From Chondrosia reniformis (taxonomy: Eukaryota; Porifera; Demospongiae; Chondrillida; Chondrillidae): a stretch of DNA of 64,000 bases. The DNA lies in assembly GCA_947172415.1 (NCBI GenBank), contig OX359192.1, positions 6,434,401-6,498,400 of the forward strand, read 5' to 3'. Shown one piece after another: positions 34,970-44,885 of this stretch (position 1 is the stretch's first letter; each line of letters begins with the position of its first letter). The translations under genes and the position numbers were made by a program. The notes below the pieces were generated by a model, which worked only from the letters and a program-made list of their open reading frames with translations, had not been told where the DNA came from and searched no databases.

Positions 34970-35790
34970 GGTTGTAAAGAGACCATGCTGCTTCTCCTTT
35001 TGAGTGTTACTGGAACGGTGCTGCAGTACTTCGTTTCGCATCACTTTACTGAGTGTAAAGGTGATCCCAGGGCACACCACGAGGAGGTAGAAGTACTTCG
35101 TGCCCCAAATGGCCTCCGGTTTCTCAACTCTGTTTGACACTTCCACTACTTGCGTCGTAAGAGAAGTTGCTCGGGAACGGTCCGGCGTACCTGACCGACC
35201 TGTGACCAGTTACTAGTCCTGCACTGCCTCACGCTACGGACAGAACAAGCCCGACCCTGGCGGACCACAAACTCCCACCAATGAGAATCATCATGTGCAC
35301 ACAACGCAGCTTGAGAGCACTGTACACAGACTTTAGCTCATTGGGATCGGCCAGGCGCTTTAGAGTAGGGACCCATCAGTTCACTGAACTATAAGAAAAG
35401 AATTGAAAATACATGATATACAATGAAATACTGCATTGATACATGGATACGAAAACTGAATACAAATTAAAATGCAAATGCCTTCCAAACCAACCTGAAG
35501 CTGCAGCCTACAACAAGGGTTCCTGACCGACTACGTAGTGGCACTGGACCCACGCTCCTCCAGGTACGGGTCGTATAGTGAGAATCCCGCAAGTGCCAAT
35601 TTAACACACAAGCAGGATTAATAGTGAGATACATCTCCAGGCACTAACCCATGATAGAGAGACCACCCCACTATACGAACACCGATGACCCTTTGTCGCA
35701 TGGTACCATGGTCGTGCTCCTACCACGGTTTTCGCATCGATCCACACCAAAGTAGACCTCCAGAGTTGATAGCCCGGAGGCCAAAGACTG
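34970..35790. other. GC-rich intergenic island of unknown nature
   Basis: This 820-bp block is clearly GC-richer than the AT-rich flanks (34666-34969 and 35791-36254 hold nothing recognised). Both strands hold short open stretches. The minus strand reads ...KPEAIWGTKYFYLLVV... (from 35146) and, upstream, LADPNELKSVYSALKLR after a plausible acceptor. The plus strand reads MLLLLLSVTGTVLQYF from 34985 (50 codons). None matches a family I recognise, and no full exon chain could be built. It could be a small spliced gene, a lncRNA or a decayed insertion. Confidence 0.3.
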
Positions 35791-36254
35791 AAAATTTCCT
35801 TGCCTATTTATAAGAAATTGTCGGCGGGAAACATCGTGAACTTGGCGGAAACTAAAATTTTGCTATTGTTTTCGAGGTCATGTTCGAGAACAATAGATAA
35901 CATGCAGAACATAACCCGGCCTATTCAGCAAGTTGTTATTGTTATTGATTTTCGACTAGAAATCAATCATGGCTATCCAGCGAAGCACATCATAACATGT
36001 ATAGTGACCCCATGAATAGAAATGCTTAATTAATAAACAAGCTTTCAGTAGTTTAATGAACCTTTGATTATTTTAGCAGTGATCTTTTATTTCACAAGCT
36101 CTTGCAAGCGCATGAATCGACATGTCAATTGGCATGTTTCATGCACAACACAGGACAACGTCCAACGTCACAAGGATATTTATTTACTTATCTTTTACAC
36201 GTAGCTAAATCTTTGTGCAATTGTGCTATTGCTCAATCAATTTGTGAATCCAAA

Positions 36255-37927
36255 ATGGCGTTGCTCAGACTTTGGCGTTGTCCATACATTCATTGGTAGG
36301 TTATCTTATTTAGAGAATCAGACAAACTATATAGCCACTTTAAATGAAGTCTATAATGCTTCTTTTTCTTGATGTTTATAATTAGCATACGCTGCAACGC
36401 ATCTTTACCTCATGTAAAATACTTTTTACTTGTGAGACTGTTCAAAATGTAATTTTTGTACTTTAACGTTTATACAAGCTAACATAAATTTTGATTTGAC
36501 AAGTATATGTCTTATTGTGCAGCCTAATTGATTTACTGTATATTCTATTTATAGAATTGTCATGGTCCTCATGGAAGTCAAACATCAGTAACCTAGCAAC
36601 ATGTCCAATTAAGAAACAAGGAGGACTGAGTGCATGGAATTTACAGTGAGTATAACAACTGTAAAGGTCCTGGATTACAGATTTAGCATGTCTACCAGTC
36701 CCTAGTAACTAGTAACTCCCAGCTACTGTCAATCAGTTAGGGGAGGTGTAAAGTACATGCTTAACAGGTTCTCTGTATCCTATAGATCAGTTTGCCTTAC
36801 TATATTTGGCTATGAAACTGTACAATCCTTTTAAGCAAGAGTATTATTGCTTAAGATTTTATAGGAAAATTTGGCAGGTTAGTTGGACCTCAGTGTGACA
36901 CTGACATTTGGCAAGATATCCATTTTTGATGTCACTCTTGTCTTGGCCTCCTGAGGTCTCAAGCTCAGAACACTTGTGAACTCAGTATACATGTATAAAG
37001 TGTATACATATAGCTGTACAATTGTATGTAAGCATGATCTTAGGACTCTGTTAACCCTTTAACAAAATCATCTTTGCCTTTTAGTAGTAGTGTTGCCTAA
37101 ACATTGACAACATTTCATTAAAAGTGTTTTCGTTTGTATATGTAACTATATTGTGTTTGTATGACAAGGCCTAGCTGCCCAGCTGGTGGAATTCCCAAGA
37201 TTTATCATTACCTTCTAAGTTAACACTACAGCTGTTACTATGGCAATATTGTTTTTAGGTGTTGCTATGGTAATTTGAAATTATTGAGTCAAGACAATGT
37301 TCTTAAATGGTCAGACTATAGAATCATTTGATTCCTTTTTGGAGTGCTACAGGTCAGTCTTTTAGTTATTGAATTCTTGTGTTGTACAAATAAATGCTTC
37401 AGTTTTCACAACAACCTAGTATAAGAATTAAAGTATATGATTAACTCTTTAATTCCATTCATTTACCCCTGTAATCTTACTGCCCTGTATAATATAAGAG
37501 TAGTTGAAGTATTAACTGCAGAAGTATTTATAGCCATGGTCAATTAATCAGTTAGCCTCTTCTACTTGTACACTGTCTCCTGACCATTTTGTCATCTCTA
37601 CATGTAGGCATTGTTCATGTTATAAGTATATGTGTGTTTAAGTTTAAGCATGAGTTAAGGAAATCATTGCTTAAGTACTTCAATATCAAACTTGAGGTAG
37701 TAGGTTAGGAGTAAGTTAATTGATGTGCACATTAAGCCTTTCTGTGAAATAGATCTGTATTAATTCATCCAAGTCTGTCTTAAGCAAAATACCTTAATTA
37801 TTTGTTTGTCTTCTAAGCATTGTGTCCATGCAGAATATAGGTATATTTTGTACAAAGTGTACATTTTGTTTTTTCTTTCAACAGCCCAGTTGCATCTCCA
37901 ACTAAACCAAATGAAGAGTTTCCATAG
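36255..37927 (+). CDS. Candidate small spliced gene, 68 aa, one predicted membrane helix
   Basis: Three phase-compatible exons (36255-36295, 36523-36645, 37885-37927) give 207 nt. The start is AAAATGGCG, the context seen at several real starts in this window. The product begins MALLRLWRCPYIHC, a basic/hydrophobic leader suggestive of mitochondrial targeting, then LIDLLYILFIELSW (possible helix), and ends HPVASPTKPNEEFP. Splice sites are acceptable. I recognise no family, and the length is too short for composition to be decisive. No other feature is seen in its introns. Confidence 0.35.
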
Positions 37928-38221
37928 CAACCAGTTCCTTGGGAACAAGTCTAATGATACCATAACTAAAATTAAAACTTTATGACACACCTCATGAACA
38001 TGCACCCTGTTATATTCAAAAATTATATTATATTTATGTATTCTTTGGCCATATGTCTAAACCAACCATTAGAGGTGCTTTTTATGCATAATGTATTGAA
38101 TAGGGTGGCCATGTTTTTGTGTACATTATCTCATGGATGTTATCTGCATGGATAGATCACTTGATGTGACCACTTTATTGTCTTTACTGTACCTAAACTT
38201 TACAGAATATGTATGTTAGTA

Positions 38222-38368
38222 TATGAGCCAGGGACTCACAAAAGATCAAGAAGAAGACCAAGGGTCACTGATGAAGGGTGGAATTCGTAGCTGTCTGGCC
38301 CAGTGGAGAAGAAGAGAGGTAAAGTGACTTGTATCCTCATCCAGGTTTATTTCCATATAGGCATTTAC
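38222..38368 (+). mobile_element. MITE-like element, copy C
   Basis: Shares GAGCCAGGGACTCACAAAAG, GGGTCACTGATGAAGGGTGG, CTGTCTGGCCCAGTGGA and TATCCTCATCCA with copy A. The terminal part is decayed (AGGTTTATTTCCATATAGGC). The remaining intergenic sequence 37928-38803 is AT-rich without other features. Confidence 0.72.
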
Positions 38369-38803
38369 TGTAAAGTGTGGCAGCATTTGTAAAGTGTGGC
38401 AACATTTGTCACAAGTAGTGTTATCTATATACCTTTAGCCTAGTATTATATTGTGCAACATGTATGGCTTCCTGTGTAGTTTTAATTAGCTAATTATTTG
38501 CAGTCGGATTATGATGGTGATCAGTTCACAAGGATCATATATACATCACAATTCATACTGAGACATTACAATCATGTCCACTAATTGTAGTGATTGACAC
38601 ATTTCTATTTCATCTCATCTTTTGCACATTAAGATGCATAAGTGTAATTGCCACTCGCAGGCTAATTAAAATATAATATTATGAATAAATCTTTTGTATC
38701 TATATAAAAGAGTCTGTTTTATTTTTTTATAATCAAAGAAGTGGAACAGTAGTTTCAGTAATATTTAGTGGCAGTGGTAGAAAGAGTTATCAACTCAAAT
38801 ACA

Positions 38804-39784
38804 ATGACAACCAATCAGACAAATGATTCACTTCGATCGGATCTACTTACCTCACGTGGATATCTTGTTGCTGACAGCATGCTACTGCTGTTTTCCCTTC
38901 TTCTTCTATTCTTATATATCTTTCTTATAATAATCACCATTCAGACCAAGGAAATGCTGAAAATGCTGAAGGTTATTATCATCAACCTAATTTGTGGAGG
39001 AATATGTATTATCATTGCTGAAATCTTAACAGCAACTGCTACAATGACTTCAGCAACTTTAAACTTACCTGTGCCACCAATAGCCTGCCAAGTGACATTT
39101 GCTCTAGATGTTCTAGGTAGTTCCCTTAGGGTAGGCTTCATGGTAAAACTCTCCATTGCTGTTTTTATTTTAGTCAAATTTGGAAGTAGAGGTTCTAAAA
39201 TGTCCATTATCTTGAGTACAACTGTAGCTATTTGGATAATTGGTTTGGCCTTCGTGTGTTTGAATTCTGCAATGTTCCGTGCAACAGAGTCAAGCAGTGG
39301 TGATATTTGGTGCAACTTCCAAAAGGCACTAAACTTTCAAGTCTTTCCAGCAACATTTCTCTTTACAGTATTTATTGCTTTCTTATTGTCTCTAATTTTG
39401 CCCCTAGTCACTCTTAAAAACATCACTAAGAATTCAGCAACAGAAGCTATTGACATTAAAAAGGCTCTAGCAAAATTTACATTGTGTTTACTCATCGGTA
39501 ACCTTTTTAGTATAGCCACTATCTCAGTTTGGCCACTTAGAAACCTTGCTGAAATTCTTTCACCAACAGACTTTAGCATATCTGCCTCAATTATTTCTCG
39601 TTACATACTTGTATTTGCCTTAGCAGTTTCTTTGATTCCTATGCCAATCTTCCTGGTGGTATTGTTCAAGCCCATTAGAGAGACTATATCCAAAATTTGG
39701 AAGAAATTCATTTATCACTTCAAGACAAAAAGGATTGGACAAAGTGAACTTGAAGAAATTAATCGTGATACAACAACTACGTGA
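38804..39784 (+). CDS. Orphan seven-helix receptor (GPCR-like), intronless
   Basis: 326 aa from the first ATG; 12 codons upstream are open but have no ATG. The extracellular N-terminus has NQT and NDS glycosylation sites. Seven hydrophobic segments follow, for example SMLLLFSLLLLFLYIFLIII, IIINLICGGICIIIA and FLFTVFIAFLLSLILPLV. Cys before helix 3 (PIACQVTF) and Cys in loop 2 (DIWCNFQK) could form the usual disulfide. No DRY motif follows helix 3 and no NPxxY is seen in helix 7 (LIPMPIFLVVLF), so it is far from standard rhodopsin-class receptors. The Ser/Thr-containing tail ends RDTTTT. No ligand can be inferred. Confidence 0.8.
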   Translation: MTTNQTNDSLRSDLLTSRGYLVADSMLLLFSLLLLFLYIFLIIITIQTKEMLKMLKVIIINLICGGICIIIAEILTATATMTSATLNLPVPPIACQVTFALDVLGSSLRVGFMVKLSIAVFILVKFGSRGSKMSIILSTTVAIWIIGLAFVCLNSAMFRATESSSGDIWCNFQKALNFQVFPATFLFTVFIAFLLSLILPLVTLKNITKNSATEAIDIKKALAKFTLCLLIGNLFSIATISVWPLRNLAEILSPTDFSISASIISRYILVFALAVSLIPMPIFLVVLFKPIRETISKIWKKFIYHFKTKRIGQSELEEINRDTTTT

Positions 39785-39940
39785 AAGAAAGACTTATATA
39801 ACTATCTTTTGTCACATTACTATGTTGTATAATGTGTGTGTTGCATCATTACATATGTAGTATTATTTGTGAAGGGAGTTGTGGTTTTAGAGGAGAGAGT
39901 TGTGGTTTTCGCATATCATAAGATACGTTGGCCATATAAT

Positions 39941-41360
39941 ATGAAAAGAAGTGGATATTCAATAGGCCTTCTACCCGCGAAGAAAACGAAGAGTAAGTAT
40001 AAATTTGTATATACTATCAGTAGAAACTTTCATTCTCAAACTCTCAACTATTCTACTTTTTGCTTTTTGGTCCCAGGTCTTTATGATGTCAATGAACATT
40101 TAGAAAGGTTGCGTGACATCTGGCCGAGAGTGGTGTTCGAGGACAAACTGCCGCCAGTAGTAATGAAACACCAGCTGTACAGCCTTCACTCAGACAGGAC
40201 TGAAATAGACTCAGAAGTAGTCAGTACGGATCTACTGTAATCTCTAGTTCTCTATCATACTTGCAAAATCAATTTGATCCTAATTGTAAAACAAACATTT
40301 TTTAGATGAAGCTGATTAAAACTGGAAAAACAAGATTATTTAAAATGACAACATCACAGGATGATTATGCAATTATGTACACCGCTGACTACTTGTCAAT
40401 GTTTGATAACTTGAAGAACAAGCCTTCTGGATTGCGCAAGCTTCCCAAGGTGCTTGACATGTTCAAGGATGTGAGCATCTCAAAGAAGGAACTGACTGAA
40501 AAGTTGTCATTCAGTGAGGATGAGATATCGTAAGTGGTGATCTTTTTGTCTGGTGAGCATTTAAAACATTTATTTATTTATAAAGTATTACATTAAGTAC
40601 TGATTGTCAGTGATGGTTTAGTAATATTATACTGTACTAATTGTACCAGGCCTTTTGATGAAGAGCAAATAATCACATCCAATACATTATTCATTTTAAA
40701 ATTACGCTGGTGGTCCTTGATAGTAGAATTAGCTTGTGACACTTTGTGTGTAGTCCAGTCTGAAGGTGTGTGTATGTCTGTAGGCATTTGGTTGGTGCGG
40801 GTTGTCTGGTGGTACGTGAGGTTGAGGGAAGTGTCAGTTGGTGGTTCAATATACCTGGTGTGGGTGCCTTCGTCAAGCAACTACTCAAAGGGAGAGCAGC
40901 TATGATTCAGTTGTTAAAGAAGACCAAGTACAGGGAAATGCTGCAGCAGGAGGCGGAGAAGAGAACTTTGGCAGGATGTAGGCTGCCTACTGTATACATT
41001 GTGTATGACATCATTGGATCTGACTCAGTTGATTGGTTAGTTTTTATATACAGTATATACTATAGTCTGTGTATATTGAAAAGTCTATTACATACACTGG
41101 TAATGTAAAGCTCATTTGATACAATGGACTCTCTTGAGATAATTATCTCTAATGTATGTAATCCTAATAACCGCAACAGTACATCAATCCAGTTTTACTA
41201 CACACGTACAGTAGATGTTCTGTGCATGCAAGTTGTCAACATATGGTACTTAAACCAAATTTGACTAAATTCAATGACTTTCATTGTACTTCTTTACTTT
41301 TCTTTGCCATGCAGTATAGAGACAAGCTCGGGAACTCTGTTACGATGGACACCTCCTTAA
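39941..41360 (+). CDS. STK19: STK19 homolog (winged-helix DNA-repair protein)
   Basis: Five exons (39941-39992, 40077-40219, 40306-40529, 40784-41035, 41315-41360) give 238 aa. The match to the conserved STK19 core is clear: WPRVVFEDKLPPVVMKHQLY then SDRTEID, IMYTADY, HLVGAGCLVV, SWWFNIPGVGAFVKQLLKGR, KYREML, and the C-terminus IETSSGTLLRWTPP. Despite its name the human protein lacks a kinase fold. It is a tandem winged-helix DNA-binding protein now linked to transcription-coupled repair. No kinase motif is present here either. It is convergent with galactokinase (87 bp between stop codons). Confidence 0.9.
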
Positions 41361-41447
41361 TGTCTATTTATTTATTTACTTAAACTGTTTTTTTTATCAA
41401 TTACAAAACTAAGAATGTATATTTCGATGAATTACAAGTTGTGATGG

Positions 41448-43628
41448 TCAAAGAAACTGTGGCAGATCAATCTTCCTAGCACCTTCACAAGGTTGGAAGA
41501 CAAAGCATTCAGCATCTTTAGGGTAGTTTCCCTAAAGAGAAAATTAGAAACTAATTATCATTAAAACTCAAGTTGAAAAAGAAATAATTTACACACTTAA
41601 CAATATGGAGGATCGTGATAGTATCTATTGATTTGTAAGAAACAGGAGATGTTACACTACATATAGTCACACTATCCATCTCTCCACCTTTATAGCTGTC
41701 TTGCAGTCCTCTACAGCGTCCTCCCTCACCAAGGTGACTGTACATCCACCAAACCCTCCACCAGTCATTCTAGAACCATACACACCCTTAACACTGGTTG
41801 CTATGCCAACCAAATCATTGAGTTCATCACAGCTTACTTCATAGTCATCTCTAAACACAACATAAAAAACTTTTGGCAAGTATGTACATTAGGGGGTGTG
41901 GCATGTACTTGAGGGGTGTGGCCTCTACTTGAGGGGTGTGGCACGTACTTGAGGGGTGTGGCATGTACTTGAGGGGTGTGGCGTGTACTTGAGGGGTGTG
42001 GCATGTACTTGAGGGGTGTGGTACGTACTTGAGGGGTGTGGCATGTACTTGAGGGGTGTGGCGTGTACTTGAGGGGTGTGGCGTGTACTTGAGGGGTGTG
42101 GCGTGTACTTGAGGGGTGTAGCGTATACTTGAGGGGTGTGGTACGTACTTGAGGGGTGTGGCATGTACTTGAGGGGTGTGGCGTGTACTTGAGGGGTGTA
42201 GCGTATACTTGAGGGGTGTGGCGTGTACTTGAGGGGTGTGGTGTGTACTTGAGGGGTGTGGCGTGTACTTGAGGGGTGTGGCACTTACTTGAGGGGTGTG
42301 GCACTTACTTGAGGGACATGTGACTCTGTACCATCAGTTGACCAAACTCTTCAAACTTTTTACTTGGCAGCAAAGCAACTGCATTTTGTGTTCGTTCAAT
42401 CTCTTTAATTACATGTTGAGCTCTCTTGTACTCAACTTCAGTAATACTGTCCTTGACAGCTACAACAACAAAATGTAACTTAACACACATTACACTAAAC
42501 TTGTTCCATTAGTATTAGGTGATCTAGCTGAAGTTTGTTCAATAAATTCTGTACAATAATGTGTGCTGTAATAGTTTAAGATACGCATACAATATGCCTA
42601 ACCTTCTAAGTCCCTCATTGTTGCGTCTCTGAGTGCAGGCAGCCCCAAAATGCCTGCCACCTTTTCACAAGTGCTTCTTCTCTTCTTGTACTCTCCTTCA
42701 GTGGATCCTTCACTTGCTTCAGAAAGCTTGTGCTTCACTTTTGAGTCAGTAACCAATATCACTACCTTTGGATCAGTGAACAGCAACGGAACTGGCTGGA
42801 CAGGGTAAGGTTCACTAGGCAGACAGAGATTGAATAATGAGATTCATGACTTCCCGTATTGATTCAAGTATCAATTTAATTGATAAGTGTAGTGCTCTAC
42901 TTGAAGCTCACCGACAGTCTATAAGTAAGGCTTCATTTTTCTTTGCCATGGTAACCACAAACTGGTCCATTATCCCACAGGGAACCTTTGCATATTCATG
43001 TTCCGCCTTCTGGCAGTTGAGAGCTTTGTCAATGGGCCTTTCAGTGTGAACTCCAGTTAGCTCCTCCAAAAATGTGTACATGGCAACTTCAAGAGATGCA
43101 GAACTGGAAAGACCTGCTCCCAGCGGAACAGAACCGGTGATGACAGCATCAAATGCCCATGCACCTTGTTCTAGTGAATGTTGGTTGAAGTATTGCGAAA
43201 TAGTTCCTTTGACATAGTTGCCCCAGTGGTTTTCCTTGCAGAGTTCATTCCACTCGTCTGATGTTGGAGTGGAAGGAAGAGGCTTAGCTGCAGGAAATTC
43301 CAGTAGCTCCTTAAAAGCCTCCGAGTATATCCTGATAACATCTGATGATGTCTTCCTCCCAACAACTCCAGTATATTTATTGATGGCCTAAGAAAGTGAA
43401 TTAGTTACGTCAGCATTAATTGCACATATTAACAAGCGACGAATACTAATGCAATAGGATATGGTAATTAACCATAGGCAAAACGAATCCTTCATTGTAG
43501 TCGGTATGCTCTCCGATTATGTTCACTCTGCCTGGTGCTACGACGCCCTTTGCAGGATCTGTTCCAAACTGAACTCGGAACAAGTCAACTGCTGGACGAA
43601 TCACCTTTCCTATGCAGTCGTCGGCCAT
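41448..43628 (-). CDS. GALK1: Galactokinase (GHMP kinase, Leloir pathway)
   Basis: Phosphorylates galactose to galactose-1-phosphate with ATP in the cytosol. Six exons in gene order: 43473-43628, 42912-43387, 42603-42814, 42309-42459, 41688-41850, 41448-41531 (413 aa). Diagnostic motifs are [20 protein letters not shown] (galactokinase signature), [17 protein letters not shown] (GHMP ATP loop), CGIMDQF (catalytic Asp region) and [15 protein letters not shown] chose the MADDC start because it matches the usual N-terminal length. An in-frame ATG at 43691 would overlap the AIMP2 exon. The donor of the exon ending at 42309 seeds a 20-nt minisatellite filling the next intron. Confidence 0.96.
41891..42312 (-). 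repeat. 20-nt x about 21 minisatellite spanning a galactokinase 5' splice site
   Basis: The unit on the minus strand is CTCAAGTACATGCCACACCC. It begins at the exon end CTCAA|GTAAGT (donor at 42308-42307). The first two copies keep GTAAGT. Later copies carry GTACAT, GTACGC, GTACAC or GTATAC. The repeat fills the whole intron apart from about 40 bp before the acceptor. Confidence 0.95.
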
Positions 43629-43644
43629 CTTGTCAGCTAGAAAA
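43629..43644. promoter_or_regulatory. 16-bp gap between divergent GALK and AIMP2 start codons
   Basis: GTCGGCCAT (GALK start, complement) and ATGGCCGAC (AIMP2 start) form a near mirror-image pair around CTTGTCAGCTAGAAAA. CAAGATGGCCGAC resembles the TISU/YY1 initiator (SAASATGGCGGC) used with very short 5' leaders. If both starts are right, the core promoters overlap the coding regions. Confidence 0.6.
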
Positions 43645-44814
43645 ATGGCCGACCGTTGCGGCATGTATTCGTGTGACTCTTTCGTCTCCATTCAAAAGGT
43701 CACTCTTCCGGACTGCATGTATGTACTCTCAAATCCAGCGTACCCCATAACGGTTAGATGGCCAGACGTAAGTCGTTCAACCCTAGTGCATGGTTAAATA
43801 ATGGTCAAATTCCATTCCGATATAACCTCTGTTACGTTACCTTTTCAGGCAAAAACACGTAGACTAGGGCAAATTTCAAAATTAGAACGCAAGCAAGTCT
43901 CCCTGAATAAGGACATAGAGACAATCAAGAAACAAATGATTTCACTAGCTCAGCATTATAACGTGTCTACTAATGTGCTCGACCCGTTGCGCAATCACCT
44001 TGTGGACGTGTCTATATCACTTCCTGTTTCCCAATCTGGTGCTCATTTAGCTGCTGCATACAAGTAAGTACTGTAGCTAAGGCGCTAACGCACGAGTAGT
44101 AACTGTGTATCTCTCCTTGTCAGGTGCCTCTCAGGTGAGGTCGCTTGTGGCTACCGAGTCTTAGTACACTCGTCTGCTTCTAGCCTTGTCAAAAGTGATC
44201 AAAAGTCTTTGCTAAAGGACCAGCCAAACAGTAGCAACCCAAACCTTATTATTACTGTGATATGGAAGTCAGGTATGTCTGTATAAACAGTATTCACCAC
44301 TACCCACATCTGACCATTAATACTTAGTGACTGCTTCACCAAGTGGCATATGTACATTGCAGAGATGTATATTTACAATATTGTGTATTTTGCAGATGAG
44401 GTGTGTCCCCAGCCTACTATGGTGGTGTCGGCTCATGATCAAGTACCAGTGTGTGGAATGGGAAATATTCTTCGTTTCCTGGTCCGTCTCTTTGCTAACG
44501 AACTCTACGAGGAACAAGGATTGACTTCATCTGCTATTGTGGATTCGTGGTTGGACATGTTCTCTCATCAGTTTCTCAATGGAAGCTCAAAGGAGAAGGC
44601 AGCCTCACTGAGACAGCTGAACTCATCTCTGGGCACAAAGACGTTTCTTGCTGGAGACAGGTTTACAATAGCTGATCTCTTTGTGTTCATTGTCCTTTGT
44701 CAGAGTCAGGAAACCAAGGTCTCTAGCAATATTCAAAAATGGATGAGAAGATGCAGTTCTATTGAGGCACTCAATTTGCCAGGGATTTCCCCTCAAAAAT
44801 TTCTATCCAGTTAA
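43645..44814 (+). CDS. AIMP2: AIMP2 (p38), scaffold of the multi-tRNA-synthetase complex
   Basis: Four exons (43645-43767, 43849-44063, 44124-44272, 44396-44814) give 301 aa; human AIMP2 has 320. The early segment [11 protein letters not shown] matches the AIMP2 N-terminus that binds lysyl-tRNA synthetase. A coiled-coil segment ([20 protein letters not shown]) follows. The last exon is a GST-C-like domain: [64 protein letters not shown]. It is head to head with GALK and convergent with the HEAT-repeat gene (71 bp). Alternative in-frame starts at 43663 or 43717 would shorten the product slightly. Confidence 0.92.
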
Positions 44815-44885
44815 TAATTATGAACAATTTAGGTCTAATATATTATTATGCAGCAAAGATTGTGTATTGAATTTACAAATACAAA

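Noticed and set aside
35560-35720. Possible tRNA or other structured RNA (TTCGTATAGTGG on the minus strand resembles a tRNA A-box region)
   Set aside because: No matching B-box or acceptor stem could be paired; most likely chance.
35800-36015. 71-codon plus-strand frame
   Set aside because: No homology, splice context or start context; composition is that of intergenic DNA.
38768-38803. Extension of the GPCR-like frame upstream of the first ATG
   Set aside because: The 12 extra codons have no ATG, and the first ATG at 38804 precedes the glycosylation sites and helix 1.
39941-41360. Protein-kinase function for the STK19 homolog
   Set aside because: No kinase motifs are present; the family is now considered a winged-helix DNA-binding protein.
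41834-42304. Minus-strand frames of 119-156 codons with [12 protein letters not shown] repeats
   Set aside because: They are translations of the 20-nt intronic minisatellite of galactokinase, not a protein.
43446-43691. Galactokinase start at the upstream ATG ([10 protein letters not shown])
   Set aside because: It would overlap the divergent AIMP2 coding exon; the MADDC start gives the normal family N-terminus.
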